Shown: in pieces, positions 47,001 through 58,479 of the stretch
Position numbering within the stretch: the first letter of the stretch is position 1
Layout: every line of letters starts with the position of its first letter
NCBI GenBank assembly: GCA_026874595.1
Contig: CM049313.1
Span: forward strand, 76,314,659-76,378,658
Direction: 5' to 3'
Length of the DNA stretch: 64,000 bases
From: Sipunculus nudus
Lineage: Eukaryota; Annelida; Sipuncula; Golfingiida; Sipunculidae
Translations under genes and position numbers: made by a program
Notes under the pieces: model-generated
The model's input: only the letters and a program-made list of their open reading frames with translations
Told to the model about the DNA's origin: nothing
The model's database searches: none

Positions 47001-50000
47001 AATGTCAAGTTCAGTAATAACATGTTTGGCTGCATGATGCTAGGTAATGTGAGAAAAACTTACCTGACTGTTTGGCTGAGGCTAGTTAAAAAATTTATCA
47101 TATTTAGGTGGACCAGTTAACAGCCAGTCCAGGATATGTTCGCATTATGCAGATAATATTGAGTGACAAGATTTATTCAGGAATTTTTATAATAATATAT
47201 ATATCAATTTTTACATTATGGCAAGTTAAAAACATGAGCAGATATAATTGATATTAGTACATGAGGCAGGGTAAGGTCAGGTATGTCCAGAAAATGTCAT
47301 ATATTACATAAATCAGCTACTGTCATAGTAGCTATATTATGATATACTATTTACATATGTAGTATTTAACATCAACATGTATCTCCCATAGGTGCCATCC
47401 ACGTTTCGCTGGAACTTACACCTAGATAGATAGGGGCACAGCCGTGTGACCATAAATTTCAGGGGAGCCAATTATGTGTGACAAAGGGAATATTATGTTC
47501 AGGCTCAACTGGAACAACTCTAGGTGTTCTGAATACTATCACGTTACAGTTATCAGTCAGGTCGGGTTTTTCGAGCCCCTAATTTCCTGTAAGTGAGTGT
47601 GTTCAGCCGAGGGATAAAAAAATTTTCTGATAGAAAAAGAGCACAGAAGTAGGATTATTGAACGATAAATTTTGGACACTGGTGATGAGTTAGATTTATG
47701 TTTTTTTCAGGAATGATAATTAATTCAGTATGAGGCACTTGTGGTCCAGTTGAGTTTGATGAAGAGAGCCCGTCAAAGTAATGAGGCCCTATACAGAGTG
47801 AAATTACCAACTGGAATAGCGATCATCATTTAGCCTGTCAGTACACTTGAATTGCAGTGTTTATCCAGATCAAGCTAGACTTTATGTTGTGTATCCAGGA
47901 TGTGAGCTCTCAACAGTTCCTTGAAGAAGAGCATTTTCTCAGCATATTTCTTTTTTATTCTGCTGATCTAAAGGAGTTACAGAACTGTGCACCACACAGG
48001 GCAGTCCTGATCTTCTGTCTGACCGTGAAAGGTTTACTGGTGTTCAAGTATTCACACCTTCAAGAGTTTCAGTACACAAATGTCACAGTGAACATCTGTG
48101 GAACAGTGTTTATTTTATGAAAAGAGGAATTCTGGGATGTATACAGTATATAACAGTCCAGTGAAAGTGTTTTCATTATTATCTCAAATATTTGAGGAAA
48201 AACCAGGTGATTTTGGACCACATTAAGTATGCATTTAGGAATTTTACCCTGTTTGGAAGTTCACAGGTATAAAGTCAAGCTTTATTGCAGTATATCCAGT
48301 ATTACAAACATCATCAGATTAACATCAAGGAACGTTGACACAAAATGTGATTTTCTTTTTGTTGGATGTTACATCTTGAATGAAATGAGCTGAAGTTCTA
48401 GCTGAACATATTAATACATGCAACTTAATGTTGCATAATTGTGTACCTATATTTACATGTTGGAGTACAGTTACCAAACATGAAGGTGTAACCTTTATGT
48501 GTATGCCAGGATTTACTGAGTACAGTCAGAGTGATTTACCTGTGATCTACAAAAGGTGAATGATATAACAGACTACAGAGCTGGACAACACAACCCAAAT
48601 AGTTTGAAGGTTGTGCATCTTAGTAAAACTGTAATAGAAGTTAATCAGCGTGTTGAAAAAGTTTAGTAACTTCATTGTTTATGTGAATATAAAAAGACTT
48701 AAGAGAGGTGTTATTGCCAGGATTTACGAGGAAGATTGAAGGAATCTACAACATTGAATCACCAAGAACCTGCAGAATTTAGTCCAGTGGTATAATTATA
48801 AAAGACGTCCATTTAGGTAAAGGAGTATGAATTCAAAATGGCAGAGAAAGAAGCACAATGTAATATTCATTAATAAATTTAACAAAATGTTTGGTGTCAC
48901 TGAGATGAATTAAACTTCAATTAACTGCTCAGATATTGTTACCTGAATTCCCTGAGGAGTGGAAAACATAGAGCTGAAAGACTCTTTTGTTTGCTGTCAC
49001 AATATTGTGCATGGACATCATTGAGTTATTAACGCAGCAGTTTGGTGAGTTTAATTACATTTCTCTTCACAGCCAACAAAGTCTCGGAGTATCAGTGTTG
49101 TTTCAGTTAATGTCATGTTGATACAAAACCCAAGGATGCATGCATAGCAACTCCTGAGTCCTAATTAAGATTAGTAGAAAAGAATAGATAAGCCCTTATT
49201 GAAGGGGAAAATATCTCCATACAGACAGACAACAAAGCATTTCTGTGTTATTTTAAATAAAGATGTGACAAAATGGAGGTGCACATGTGTGATATGCTGA
49301 TTTCATGGTCTCACTCAGTGACGTTAATTGTTGATTGGAATTAAGACCAGAAGTGTGCTTACACCACCCTCATACTGACAATATATCATGACTTGTATCT
49401 AGGACAGGTTTGGATTTGACGTATGAACCAGGCAGAGGTGTAATTAAATTCCTGCGAGGTAATTTAAATGACAAGCATGTATAGACATTAAACATTGGAT
49501 CATTCATATGTTTGGAGATTAACATCAAGGTCCCCAGTTTAACTTATGGAAAAGGGACAAAAACTGTTTTGGTCATGCATCACTGGAACTGGAATGAGAT
49601 TTTTATGAACAGAAGCTGTGATTTCCCACTGGGAATTTCCTTTTTTAGCTCAAACTAGAAAAATTATAGTTTCCGAAATATATAAATACTGACGTGGGAC
49701 TAATTGCTCATGGAAAGGATACAGTGTATCTTTATGTTAAGGTGTCCGGAAATGATTTTGTATTAATTTGATAGAGTGAGCAAAGCTGAAAGAATTCTTT
49801 CAGAAGGAAGGCCTCCATTATTAGAGGTGATTAATAAAGCACTGCTGTAATCAAGTTTGCCAGTACAACTGGATGAATGTTAAACTGGAATATTATCATT
49901 TTCGGAGCTGTCTATGAGCGTGTATTTCCTTCCTGGAATACGGACCACAGATGTCCGCATAGTGTTAGTATTTTACTTCACAGTTTTTGTCTGTTGACAA

Positions 50001-50021
50001 GGGAGTGTTCTAATCTACACA
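41001..50021. other. 9-kb stretch with few recognisable repeats
   Basis: Apart from a diverged fragment of the 7.1-kb repeat (about 41005-41100) and an (AT)10 microsatellite at 44170-44189, I recognise no mobile element in these 9 kb. At 41540-41820 the DNA is GC-richer and open on both strands for 75 codons, with no domain or splice pattern. Other frames (44465-44710, 45060-45281 beginning MGSF, 46052-46318) are unsupported. If 50022 is a first exon, upstream regulatory DNA should lie near the end of this stretch. Confidence 0.4.
44170..44189. repeat. (AT)10 microsatellite
   Basis: An uninterrupted AT dinucleotide run. Confidence 0.95.
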
Positions 50022-50435
50022 ATGGGGTCAGTTTGTAGTAGTCTGTGTCCAGGCTTACCTTTAATAATACCTGGATTAGGGCGGGGTTCAAAACGCAAAA
50101 ATCAAAAGTATATACCTAGTGAGAGACATAAGGAAGAGGATGAAGGTGGTGGTGGCGGTGATGATAACAAAACGAATCATGACAAAGCTAACCTTATCAA
50201 GGAGGAGTTAAAAATGAGGGATATAGCTATACATGCAAAAGAGCAACAATGTGATAATGTTGATGCACACTGTGATGAGGATGATGAGGGTGATGAAGAC
50301 AGTGATGATGACGGTGATATTTTAATGGGGACCAAATCACCTCCAAAGGTTGACAAAGGTCGATTCAAGAAAGCTGTGGTTGGTTGGATGAGAGCGCGTT
50401 CATCTCAACAGTTTGAATCTGTTCCGGAGGATAGA
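50022..50435 (+). CDS. candidate first coding exon, N-myristoylated-type protein
   Basis: The ATG at 50022 has a strong context (ACA before, G after). The frame runs 138 codons to a donor, GATAGA|GTGAGT (GT at 50436), phase 0, then stops soon after. The N-terminus MGSVCSSLC has Gly2, Ser6 and Cys5/Cys9, a pattern for N-myristoylation plus palmitoylation, so membrane anchoring is likely if it is real. Residues 21-30 are basic, 42-46 are five glycines, 85-99 are almost all Asp/Glu, and 112-126 (KGRFKKAVVGWMRAR) is a basic amphipathic stretch with one Trp, of a kind that can bind calmodulin or acidic lipid (inference). The rest is disordered. I do not recognise the family. It looks like an alternative first exon that places a lipid anchor on a shared protein encoded downstream. 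A minus-strand frame at 50368-50177 is a shadow of the acidic codons. Confidence 0.55.
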
Positions 50436-52308
50436 GTGAGTATATTTGTATATATTTAGGTCAGCTGATTTGAATTGAAATGGTGGAAGAACAGAACAAA
50501 TGTACAAGACAGTCCTGTATGTCAGTGTGTTGATGATATATTGATAATTTGGTCCACAAAAGTGGACTTCTGCACCAGTATAGTAAAGCTATTTTTAGAT
50601 TGTGTACTTGCAAATTCACAGATTCTGTGTTCTTCACTGTGAATTCAGAGTTGGGGGGGGGGATTTAGTGGTTACATTGATTTTCAGGTTCCATAAAAAA
50701 AAAATAACACACTTTTTAAGGAAATTTAGATTTAAAGTAAACAGTTTTTTTTTAATACACAATAACTTTTATGCTTACAATTTTACATGAGGTTTGATAA
50801 ACAGAGGTATTTAGCATTTCATAAGCTTTGACTCAATGTTATAACCCAAAAAATTAATAACCCCATGAACTCCTTTGAAGAGAAGAAACAAAATTTGAGT
50901 CTGTGAAAATTTCTGAATCAAAAGGAAATACTCAGTATATGAGCAAAAGCAGAATACATACTTTAACCTGTAATATGTCATACATGTTCATTCTAAATGG
51001 CTGGCAATGACCTATGACTCCCTGCATGCTATGGCATTTTCTGGTCAGGGTTCAAAAGCAAAATGTTTAATTAGTTGACTTCAGGTAAAAGTAAAAAAAA
51101 ATCTTGAATATTTAAATAAATAATGAAAATTCAGTGTATATCTATATACCCCACTACAAGTACAAGCTAGAGGCTTGTTGAGATTGAGTTCAACTCTGTC
51201 AGTGTATCATTATTTATTAGAGGCCACAGGTAGACATTTAATGTCACCAGGCAAGGTTGTCTGTAGTTCTTAATTAATCATGGCTGTCAATATGCAGAGG
51301 TCGGGAATGTGATGTTAACATTCATAGTTTTATATATGTATATCTGTACATGTATACACTTTTAGTCCATCATCAGATGCAAAACTACATGCAAAAATAT
51401 ATTTTTTTGGCCTTTTAAAGCCAAGAAAGATAATGTAGCACAATAAGTACACCCAACAGACCTTGAACAGTCTGCAGTTTATCATAGTGACGCTGGCCTG
51501 GATACGGAAATTAAAACTCGGCAACATGTGGTGAACCAAAACATATGTGGCAGCTTGATTTGCCAGATTTTACGTGTGATATAACAGTATAACCAGGATT
51601 TGGTTTTCTCATGTATTTATACCATACTGTGCCACGGAGCATAGTCTGGACCAGAATGGCATGAGAACAGCCTGTTATACATTATAATAAGTCTGGTATT
51701 GATGTAGACAGACCAGGTGCACATGTTATGGTCCATGTAAATAAATATTTGTAGTAGACAACAAAAATATATCATAATTTATATGTGCTAGCATCCAAGT
51801 GTGATTGGTCAAATCCCAAGCCTCATTTACTTTTTAAACTGCTTTGATTATTAAAAATCTGCATCCATTAATATCTGTATCATTTTAGATAAGAAAAGAA
51901 TGAATGTCTTGCAAATAAATGTAAACCTTGTACATTCTCCCAAATATTTGTTTACATGTATCTACTGGTAACAATATTAATGTTTTCACTGTCTTTAGAA
52001 CATAATACAAATAATAAAATAATTATCAAACCAGTTTCTGTGGTGCTTACCTTTTAGAATCTATATTTTAGGGGGAAAGATTAGTTCAGAGTTGAAATAA
52101 AAATAAACTGGAAAAAACTCACATCCTGGGAAAGCAAATTGAAGAAATGTGTTGTACATAACAAGGTATATTTATCTTGTTTTAATGTGAAAGATACTTA
52201 AAAAAGTGTATTCCAGCTGTTTCAGTTAATATGATTTGCCTCCTCAGTATACAAAACTACTTAAAAAAGCTGTAAAGCATAATGATAATGTTACCTGTAG
52301 AGCTTAAT
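50436..52308. other. unannotated, intron-like
   Basis: Begins with the donor of the preceding exon candidate. No repeat family or second exon recognised. A G run lies at 50655-50663. Confidence 0.4.
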
Positions 52309-52445
52309 TAGACACTTTTCTTTGGAAACTTTTTTCTTATTAATAGGGCTCTTTCTTTCCTATTAATAGGACTTTTTTTCTCTCATTAATACAAATTTTC
52401 TTTTTTTAATAGGACACTTTCTTCTTATTATTAATAGGACACTTT
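52309..52445. repeat. short tandem array, left part (unit ~20-26 bp)
   Basis: About five to six diverged units of the type ATTAATAGGACACTTTTCTC. The array resumes at 53636-53684 on the other side of the Helitron-like insertion. Confidence 0.8.
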
Positions 52446-53635
52446 TCTATCTAATACTTATAAAAGGAATTCAGTTCACGTTTGTGCGCAATGTTCTCTA
52501 AAACCGCGCTGTGTACAATATTGTTCCATACATCATTTTAAAGGTTATTATCCCCGCAGTGACATAGGCGATATGAAAATAAATAATTTTTAATATACAT
52601 ATAATTTTGAGTGATTTTTCCATTTTTTTACCTAGCACAGCTGAACTGTCTTCGGCAATTACCCGAATGTGTGCATCGTGGTCACTTAACCCCTAACACT
52701 AAGGACTATTGTTCATATGAATAACGCTTGCTTTCAATGAGGGATTTGACCCACGTGCGAGGTCAGTAAAAGAGAAACACACGTTTCTTGCTTTATGAAA
52801 TGGAGAGTTCGGCGCAGGAGGATTAATGAAAAAACCTAATTCAAGGTCCCAATTTCAGGAACATGCGTGGGGTGGGTCGGGGTGGAGTGGTGTCTGGGGT
52901 TTCAGGCCTCAAAATTTGCCTGATACGATGAAAAAAAAAAAACATTACAGCGGTTGAAAAGGAATACGGAACCTCTGCATGGAATTCCGTTGGGTCCGCT
53001 TCTGCTACTTACGAGGTATGCATATTTCTGTTTCTTTCTTCAGGAACAGTTTCCTTGCAACGTACATTTAATAAATCTTTCATGTGTTCCTCACATCAAC
53101 CTAATCTTTATACGTCCACCGATAGAATCCAGTCTAATATCATCGAAAACCTGAATGTCCCCACATCTCATTCCGGTTCGCAATGTCAACACCATCACTG
53201 GCCAGGTCATCAAGGTAAACATACCGGGGTATAAATTTCTTGCCACGAGGAAAGAACCACAGAATGAATGTTAAAAACATTGGAGCGACTGCAGGATCAC
53301 TCACGCACTGTCTCCACCAGATTATGAGTTTATACGGACGGACGGTATGATGTTAAGGATTCGTGTAATTAAAAAGTAAGTGGCAAAATTAAAATACAAG
53401 CAGCTGTACATAGAAACGTTTTCTATTCACAGAAGTGTTGTGCCTCAGAGAGGTGCGTGAGTTATTCTGCAGTCGTGCCAAAATGTTTATACATATCTTA
53501 TGGAGACAGTTCCCACTGAAAACCTATATTTTCTATTAACTTTTGGATTAAAAAAAAGAGCCAACATTTCACATCTCAGTTAATAAATCTCCCTAACCCC
53601 GGCATTAAGCCCGGTATACCGGGTCTATCAGCTAG
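52446..53635 (+). mobile_element. Helitron/Helentron-like non-autonomous element, both ends readable
   Basis: The 5' end reads TCTATCTAATACTTATAAAAGG, close to common animal Helitron 5' ends (TC start, CTAATA...TATAAA). The 3' end is a perfect 14-bp palindrome CCCGGTATACCGGG (53610-53623), eight bases (TCTATCAG), then CTAG (53632-53635), the CTRR-type terminus. It has no terminal inverted repeats and no target duplication. T flanks both ends (52445, 53636), so the inferred insertion point is T|T, as described for Helentrons. Joining the flanks restores the pattern of the short tandem array it sits in. A 66-codon frame at 52954-53154 is not a known helicase, Rep or other domain, so the element depends on machinery elsewhere. 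A second, inverted copy is at 63060-63944; it lacks about 25 bp near the 5' end and about 210 bp present here at 53280-53495. Confidence 0.8.
53610..53635 (+). terminator. 3' hairpin and CTAG terminus of the Helitron-like element
   Basis: Palindrome 53610-53623, then CTAG at 53632-53635. In Helitrons this hairpin marks the end of rolling-circle strand transfer; it is not a transcription terminator. Confidence 0.75.
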
Positions 53636-53684
53636 TTATCAATAAGACACTTTTCTCTTAGTAGGACACTTTTCTCTAAGTATC
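53636..53684. repeat. short tandem array, right part
   Basis: 'ttatcaataagacacttttctcttagtaggacacttttctctaag': two more units of the array at 52309-52445, separated from it by the mobile element. Confidence 0.8.
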
Positions 53685-54649
53685 AGTCACCAGCAGTATG
53701 AGAAGGAAACACCTGAAACTATTGCTGCATTCTTGTGTTTAATTAATGTTCAGTTGTTGTGAGATATTCCTGGTGTTATTGACAGAAGTGACTGTGAGTT
53801 AATAGTTGCGTGATATCTTAAGCCCTTCAGCTCTGCCTTCCTTCCCCTGTTTATTAGTGGATAGTGGACTCGTGCAGACATTGATGACAGCTGGTGTATT
53901 GATTCTATTATTAGAGTCAAGAGACTTTCTCTGTCAACTTGTTATTACACAGGGTTCACCCTGCATTCACAGGCCAATATATACAGGCTAATATCGCCAT
54001 CCAGTCCTACTCAGCTCCTGGTATTGTTTTTTAAAGTTTTGTGTGTCCTCATGTGGGTGTCAGCACACTGTTATGTCCATCATGGACTGTGTGTAGTATG
54101 AACATTGTGGTGGGTTTTGTTGACAAGGGTATCAAATTCACAGTTGTTGTGAAAAAGAAACTAAGAGTATTCTTTAAATGAAATTTATTTGTTACAGCGG
54201 AAAATGCCATAGACTTAAAATTCTTTCTTAATATTATTTCATTTCACTTTTTCTCATTGCCTGTTCAGGGAGGAGAGTGGAGTGTTTTGGTTAAGGCATT
54301 TATTACACAGCTGAAGGTAGCTGGTTCATGCCTGGCTGGTGCCTTAATGCTAGGCATAATGTTTAAAATTCTGACAGTACCTGCAAGATTCACTTTTGCC
54401 TTAACAACAGGCCATCTTATGTCTTCTGGATTATACTTTGCATTATAAAACCTGTGCATATAAAACCTGAAATCCAGAGGCCTTATAATAACTTGTATTA
54501 ATATTCTTTTTTATATAGATTCTTTGTGTATAGTAACTACCGCCGTTGTGTTGATGCTTGCTTAACTAATTACTATGTACATCTGTATAATACCATTCTA
54601 TTTTTGGACTTCAAGACAGGTACTTAAACACAATAATCCTGGCATCTAT
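53685..54649. other. unannotated stretch
   Basis: No repeat family or supported exon. Open frames at 53806-53991 and 54257-54459 (both strands) have no recognisable features. Confidence 0.4.
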
Positions 54650-54885
54650 AAGGCTCAAGGCTCAGTATACCACTTGTGTAGGTCCTGGGTATGTGTCACA
54701 ACCCCTGAAAGGAGCACTCGTTTCTGAGTGAAACAAGACTACAGTCTACAGTCTTCCCATTTAGGCTGCAGAGGGCTCACCCTGGGTGGGGGCCGACCAT
54801 GAAAAATCTCCCCTTTTTGGGCAAGACCAACTGGTAATCTCCCAGCTTTGAGTCCTGTGCTCTACCCCTGAGCCACAGAGGCTGG
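54650..54885 (-). mobile_element. tRNA-derived SINE, decayed minus-strand copy
   Basis: The reverse complement starts 'CCAGCCTCTGTGGCTCAGGGGTAGAGCACAGGACTCAAAGCTGGGAGAT', matching the head of the 2.9-kb SINE, and goes on through 'tttttcatggtcgg.ccccaccc', 'ctctgcag.ctaatgggaag', 'acgagtgc' and 'cccaggacct'. The A box is kept, but the B box region now reads AGTTGGTCTTGCC, so the Pol III promoter is broken. No tail or target duplication is visible. Confidence 0.82.
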
Positions 54886-56296
54886 TAACCTGTATTATTC
54901 TTATCACACAATTTCCTTCATCCTCATTCAATAGACACTGTCACCAACAGGCCATGGACCTATCCTATGAATAAAAGAATATAATATTTCATTGTCACTG
55001 ATGGTAACAGAGAAAAAGAGAGAAAAGAGGAGTTAAAATGAATTTTAATTTATGAGAAAGGAATGACCTGTTTTATGTATAGGAATAGAACAATTTTGAA
55101 TATCACAGAGGAGAAATTCCAGGACCAGACAGCAGATTATGGCAGGTAATTGCTGTGTAATTTGTTGCATCAATGGTTAAACAGCTATGTTCAGCAGGTG
55201 TTGATGTCATGCTTTACCATACAGTGAGTAATGTACTAGCTTTTGACGCTAGAAATCTATCACGCCCCACAATGTGGTTTCCATTTGATTCAGAATCCAA
55301 AGCCAGAATGTCAGTTACACCTGTTGTGTTCAAGCCAGTTTACCTTTTGACTGATGTCATTTAAGGCCATCATTTATGTAGTTGGCAAGGAACCTTAAAA
55401 ACATAGCAGTTCCTCTTTCTCACGAAGTCTAATCTGTTTATTTATTGTCTGGGAGCATGTCAGCCCCTAAGCAGGGAATGATTTATTCCCTGGTGAGTTA
55501 ATATAATGCCATTTTTGAGCATGCAGCCAGCTTGTATCATATATGTATGTAAACTATCTACAACTTACTGTTAACCACAGAGCTGACATCCAGGCTGTGC
55601 ATTTTGTAATTTCAGCTCTTGAAATGCATGTCTGCATGAGACATACCTTAGCTGGATATGGTAACATGGGTACCCGAGGGAATGAAACCATGCACTTGAA
55701 CACAAACGTGTCCCTTTCCTGAGATAGATGAATACTGTTTTTCATGTGGTCAGTGCTAAAGGGTTGTAAAATAAATGGAAATTTAGTAGTGCTTAGTTTT
55801 ACATGACACCTTGATCCCTGTTGCATCCATGCCAGGATACTTTTGATTTGATGTGTTGTCATGTGATGGGTATTAAATGCTTGGTTAATACCACAGGCTA
55901 ATCAGTTTATGACAGTTTTGTAACAAAACAAAGTACTTTTAAAGATGTTCCAGTAGACTACATGCATTAATGTAGGCAAAATACCAATTTTGATAGCTAG
56001 AGTTGGACAGTCTGCCTGTTTTTATGGTGTGAAACATAAAAGCAAAATAATCAGTTACTGCCTTGGAACAATCTTCATCCCATCAAGCATCTGGCAGCTA
56101 TGCTTTCATAGACCTTGATTCAAGGAGCAGTTCTGGTGTTTGTTAAAAGGCAATTGACCTATCCACCAGAGCCCAAATGCTCCGCCCTTTAACCTAATTA
56201 TTACAATGAGCCCCAAAACACTCCTACATAGAAGGTCTTCTATGCCCATGGTAGCCAGAGCTTCTTACAATATAATAATTATGTCACAAAGGTCGA
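54886..56296. other. unannotated stretch
   Basis: No repeat family, exon or RNA gene supported. Confidence 0.4.
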
Positions 56297-56303
56297 TGAC
56301 GCA

Positions 56304-56326
56304 TGACGTCGTATTGACTGACGTCA
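56304..56326. promoter_or_regulatory. paired CRE (CREB/ATF) sites
   Basis: TGACGTCG (56304-56311) and a perfect consensus palindrome TGACGTCA (56319-56326) lie 15 bp apart. A further TGACGCAT begins at 56298. The cluster is about 35 bp upstream of the short exon candidate at 56359, a proximal-promoter distance. The role is inferred from the motif only. Confidence 0.4.
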
Positions 56327-56358
56327 TCAACTGGTATCACTGTCCTAATATCGCAGTC

Positions 56359-56414
56359 ATGGTGAACTGTTTTGCAATATTTCGATTATTTTTCTCATAC
56401 GAATTACATGCCAG
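56359..56414 (+). CDS. short first-exon candidate downstream of CRE sites
   Basis: The ATG at 56359 (G at -3 and G at +4) opens 18 complete codons (MVNCFAIFRLFFSYELHA) plus two bases, ending at a consensus donor, GCCAG|GTAAGA (GT at 56415), phase 2. The peptide is hydrophobic with a possible short signal or anchor segment. Its phase differs from the phase-0 donors elsewhere on this strand, so it would not join the same acceptor. The frame is also open upstream to 56206, so the start is uncertain. No family recognised. Confidence 0.22.
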
Positions 56415-57739
56415 GTAAGACATTATTATTTACTGGGTAGTCAGAGGAATATTAATTGTTATGGCTTCTGCAGCCTATAGCCTAGATTTTTATACTGTCC
56501 CATTTGTTTAAAAAAATATCCCGGAAAACATGCCGACCTGAGTACTTACTGCCTACTGGTACAGACAACACATGTTCAGTTTGACAGAGCTCTGTCAAAT
56601 TATGCAAAATATTGTTTTTGTCATATGATTGACACCTAACAATGTTTAAGGTCACCTGATTGGTTGCTCGTTAGTCCAAAGCTTATGATTATTCCTTGAA
56701 TGAATATGCAATTAAGGTCATATAGAGTTCATGGATAGGTCAGTTGAACCAATCAAATGACATGCTTACACATGGCTGCCAGAGCACCTCAGGTTTAACA
56801 TTTTCAACAGGGATCAAGAATCTGACTGCCACATAAATTGAACCATATTAATCCTGTCCTATTTTGTATGTGTACTTGTTCAGTGTACTGTTTCATTTGA
56901 TTGGCAGTGTGTTTTCAGCCCAGACACTTGCAGGCTTGTTCATTAGCTGTTAGAGGCTTGATAGTCTGAAGATGCCTTGGAGCCTGTACACACAGAACTG
57001 TTACATTTACAGTTTCAACTGAGTAGCCTTGTCTATATACATAATGCTATAACACTTAGGTTACTTTTTGGAGGGTTCTCACACACAAAAATTCTAAATT
57101 GACTTTGAAATAATTTTGAATGCGCTTGCTTATCAGGATTCAGTGGCTAATGTGGATTGAAAGACAAGGTGAAATGATCGTTAAATACTCATTTTGCTTT
57201 TAAAATATTTTCAAATTATTTTGAAGTTTCCATAAATTGATTATTAGACACACTTGTAATACGTGTGAATGTTGATTGTCTTTAATTGGTTACAGTATTG
57301 CTTTTTCTCAATATGGTCTGGAACACTATAATCATCAGCTTAGGATTGGTGAACCCTTAATCAGACTGTACAACTCAGGCCAACACTTCATTCAATTCCC
57401 AGAATACAAAATATATATGATAGACAGATCTGTTCTCTGTGGTTGTCGGCATGTCAAGGCACCAAGGTTAGTCTGGCCATAGAGACCAATATTTCCACTT
57501 GACGTACAGGTCTCCTGGTAAAACCGTTGATGCTGCTGACTTAAGATTTGTTAGGACACTGTAAGATTCAAGATCCTGTGTCACAGAAGATATCATTGTA
57601 TATGTAAAATATGAACCAGACCTGAACAGAAATGATGCCAGAAGTATATTATCATTTAGCCCATACCAACCAAAATAAATTGTTCTGCAGACACTGGGGA
57701 CCAAACAAAATGAGTGACTGTGAGCAGACTTATTATTTG
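56415..57739. other. unannotated stretch
   Basis: No repeat family or exon supported; small open frames at 57276-57482 and 57704-57468 have no features. Confidence 0.4.
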
Positions 57740-58225
57740 CTCATCATATGACAGGAGTATTATGTTATACCCACTGTCTGTCTGTATGTTAACTTTTAGT
57801 GTTGCTGCAATAAATTACCGGGGCTTTCGTGGATTTTTAAGAAACTCACCATAACTCCTTACAAACTGATTATCACGCTGAGTTTGATTATGGGCAATAT
57901 CCACACATATTTAATAAGGTCACTAGGCTACTTTGTGGTGTTGCCGTGATAGCTAATTATGAAGAATATGGGGGATTTTGATAAAAACCATCAGAAATGT
58001 TGATCAATAAGATATCTCGCCTATTATTAGTTCGATTTCCAGCAAAATCCAACCATATTTAATGAGGTCAGAGGTCACCACACTTTGGAGGCACCATGGT
58101 GACTTACAAAAAATCCTATGGATATTTTGAAACACATTATATACATATTCACCAATAGTTTCTCACCAGAATTTTTTCTCATCAAAATTTACGCATATTT
58201 AATGAGGTCTGCTCACCAGATGCAC
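57740..58225 (+). repeat. dispersed repeat R2 with three ~145-bp core units
   Basis: The head 'aggagtattatgttatacccactgtctgtctgtatg' contains a short GTCT tract. It is followed by three diverged tandem units whose shared block CATATTTAAT(G/A)AGGTC occurs at 57906, 58054 and 58194 (spacing 148 and 140 bp). Each unit also has '(c)catggtgac/ccgtgatag', 'ggatttt.a.gaaac' and 'caccata/accaata'. The related locus is at 40660-41000. The architecture (head, GTCT, tandem core) resembles the hairpin-headed elements, but I could not find its ends. Confidence 0.7.
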
Positions 58226-58479
58226 ATCTGGGACAAAATGTGCAAAATTCATGAAATGGTGCAAAGCGCAGCACATAGTTTAATCCATTTTCATGGAAAA
58301 TGCATAATTTGATATCTGATATTTGATTTGACATTGGTCTGATTACAAAATTTTTTGCTCAGTGCCCACCCTGGTGTTGTGACCCAGGTAAGCTTGTTAC
58401 ACAAAGCAGCTGTTAAAACAAAGGAGATCTGGTTTAACTGCTGGGTGAAGACTGTACATTTAAGGGACCAATTCAAATG

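Noticed and set aside
52954-53154. 66-codon frame in the Helitron-like element as a Rep or helicase remnant
   Set aside because: No helicase or HUH Rep motif is visible and the frame is short; the element looks non-autonomous.
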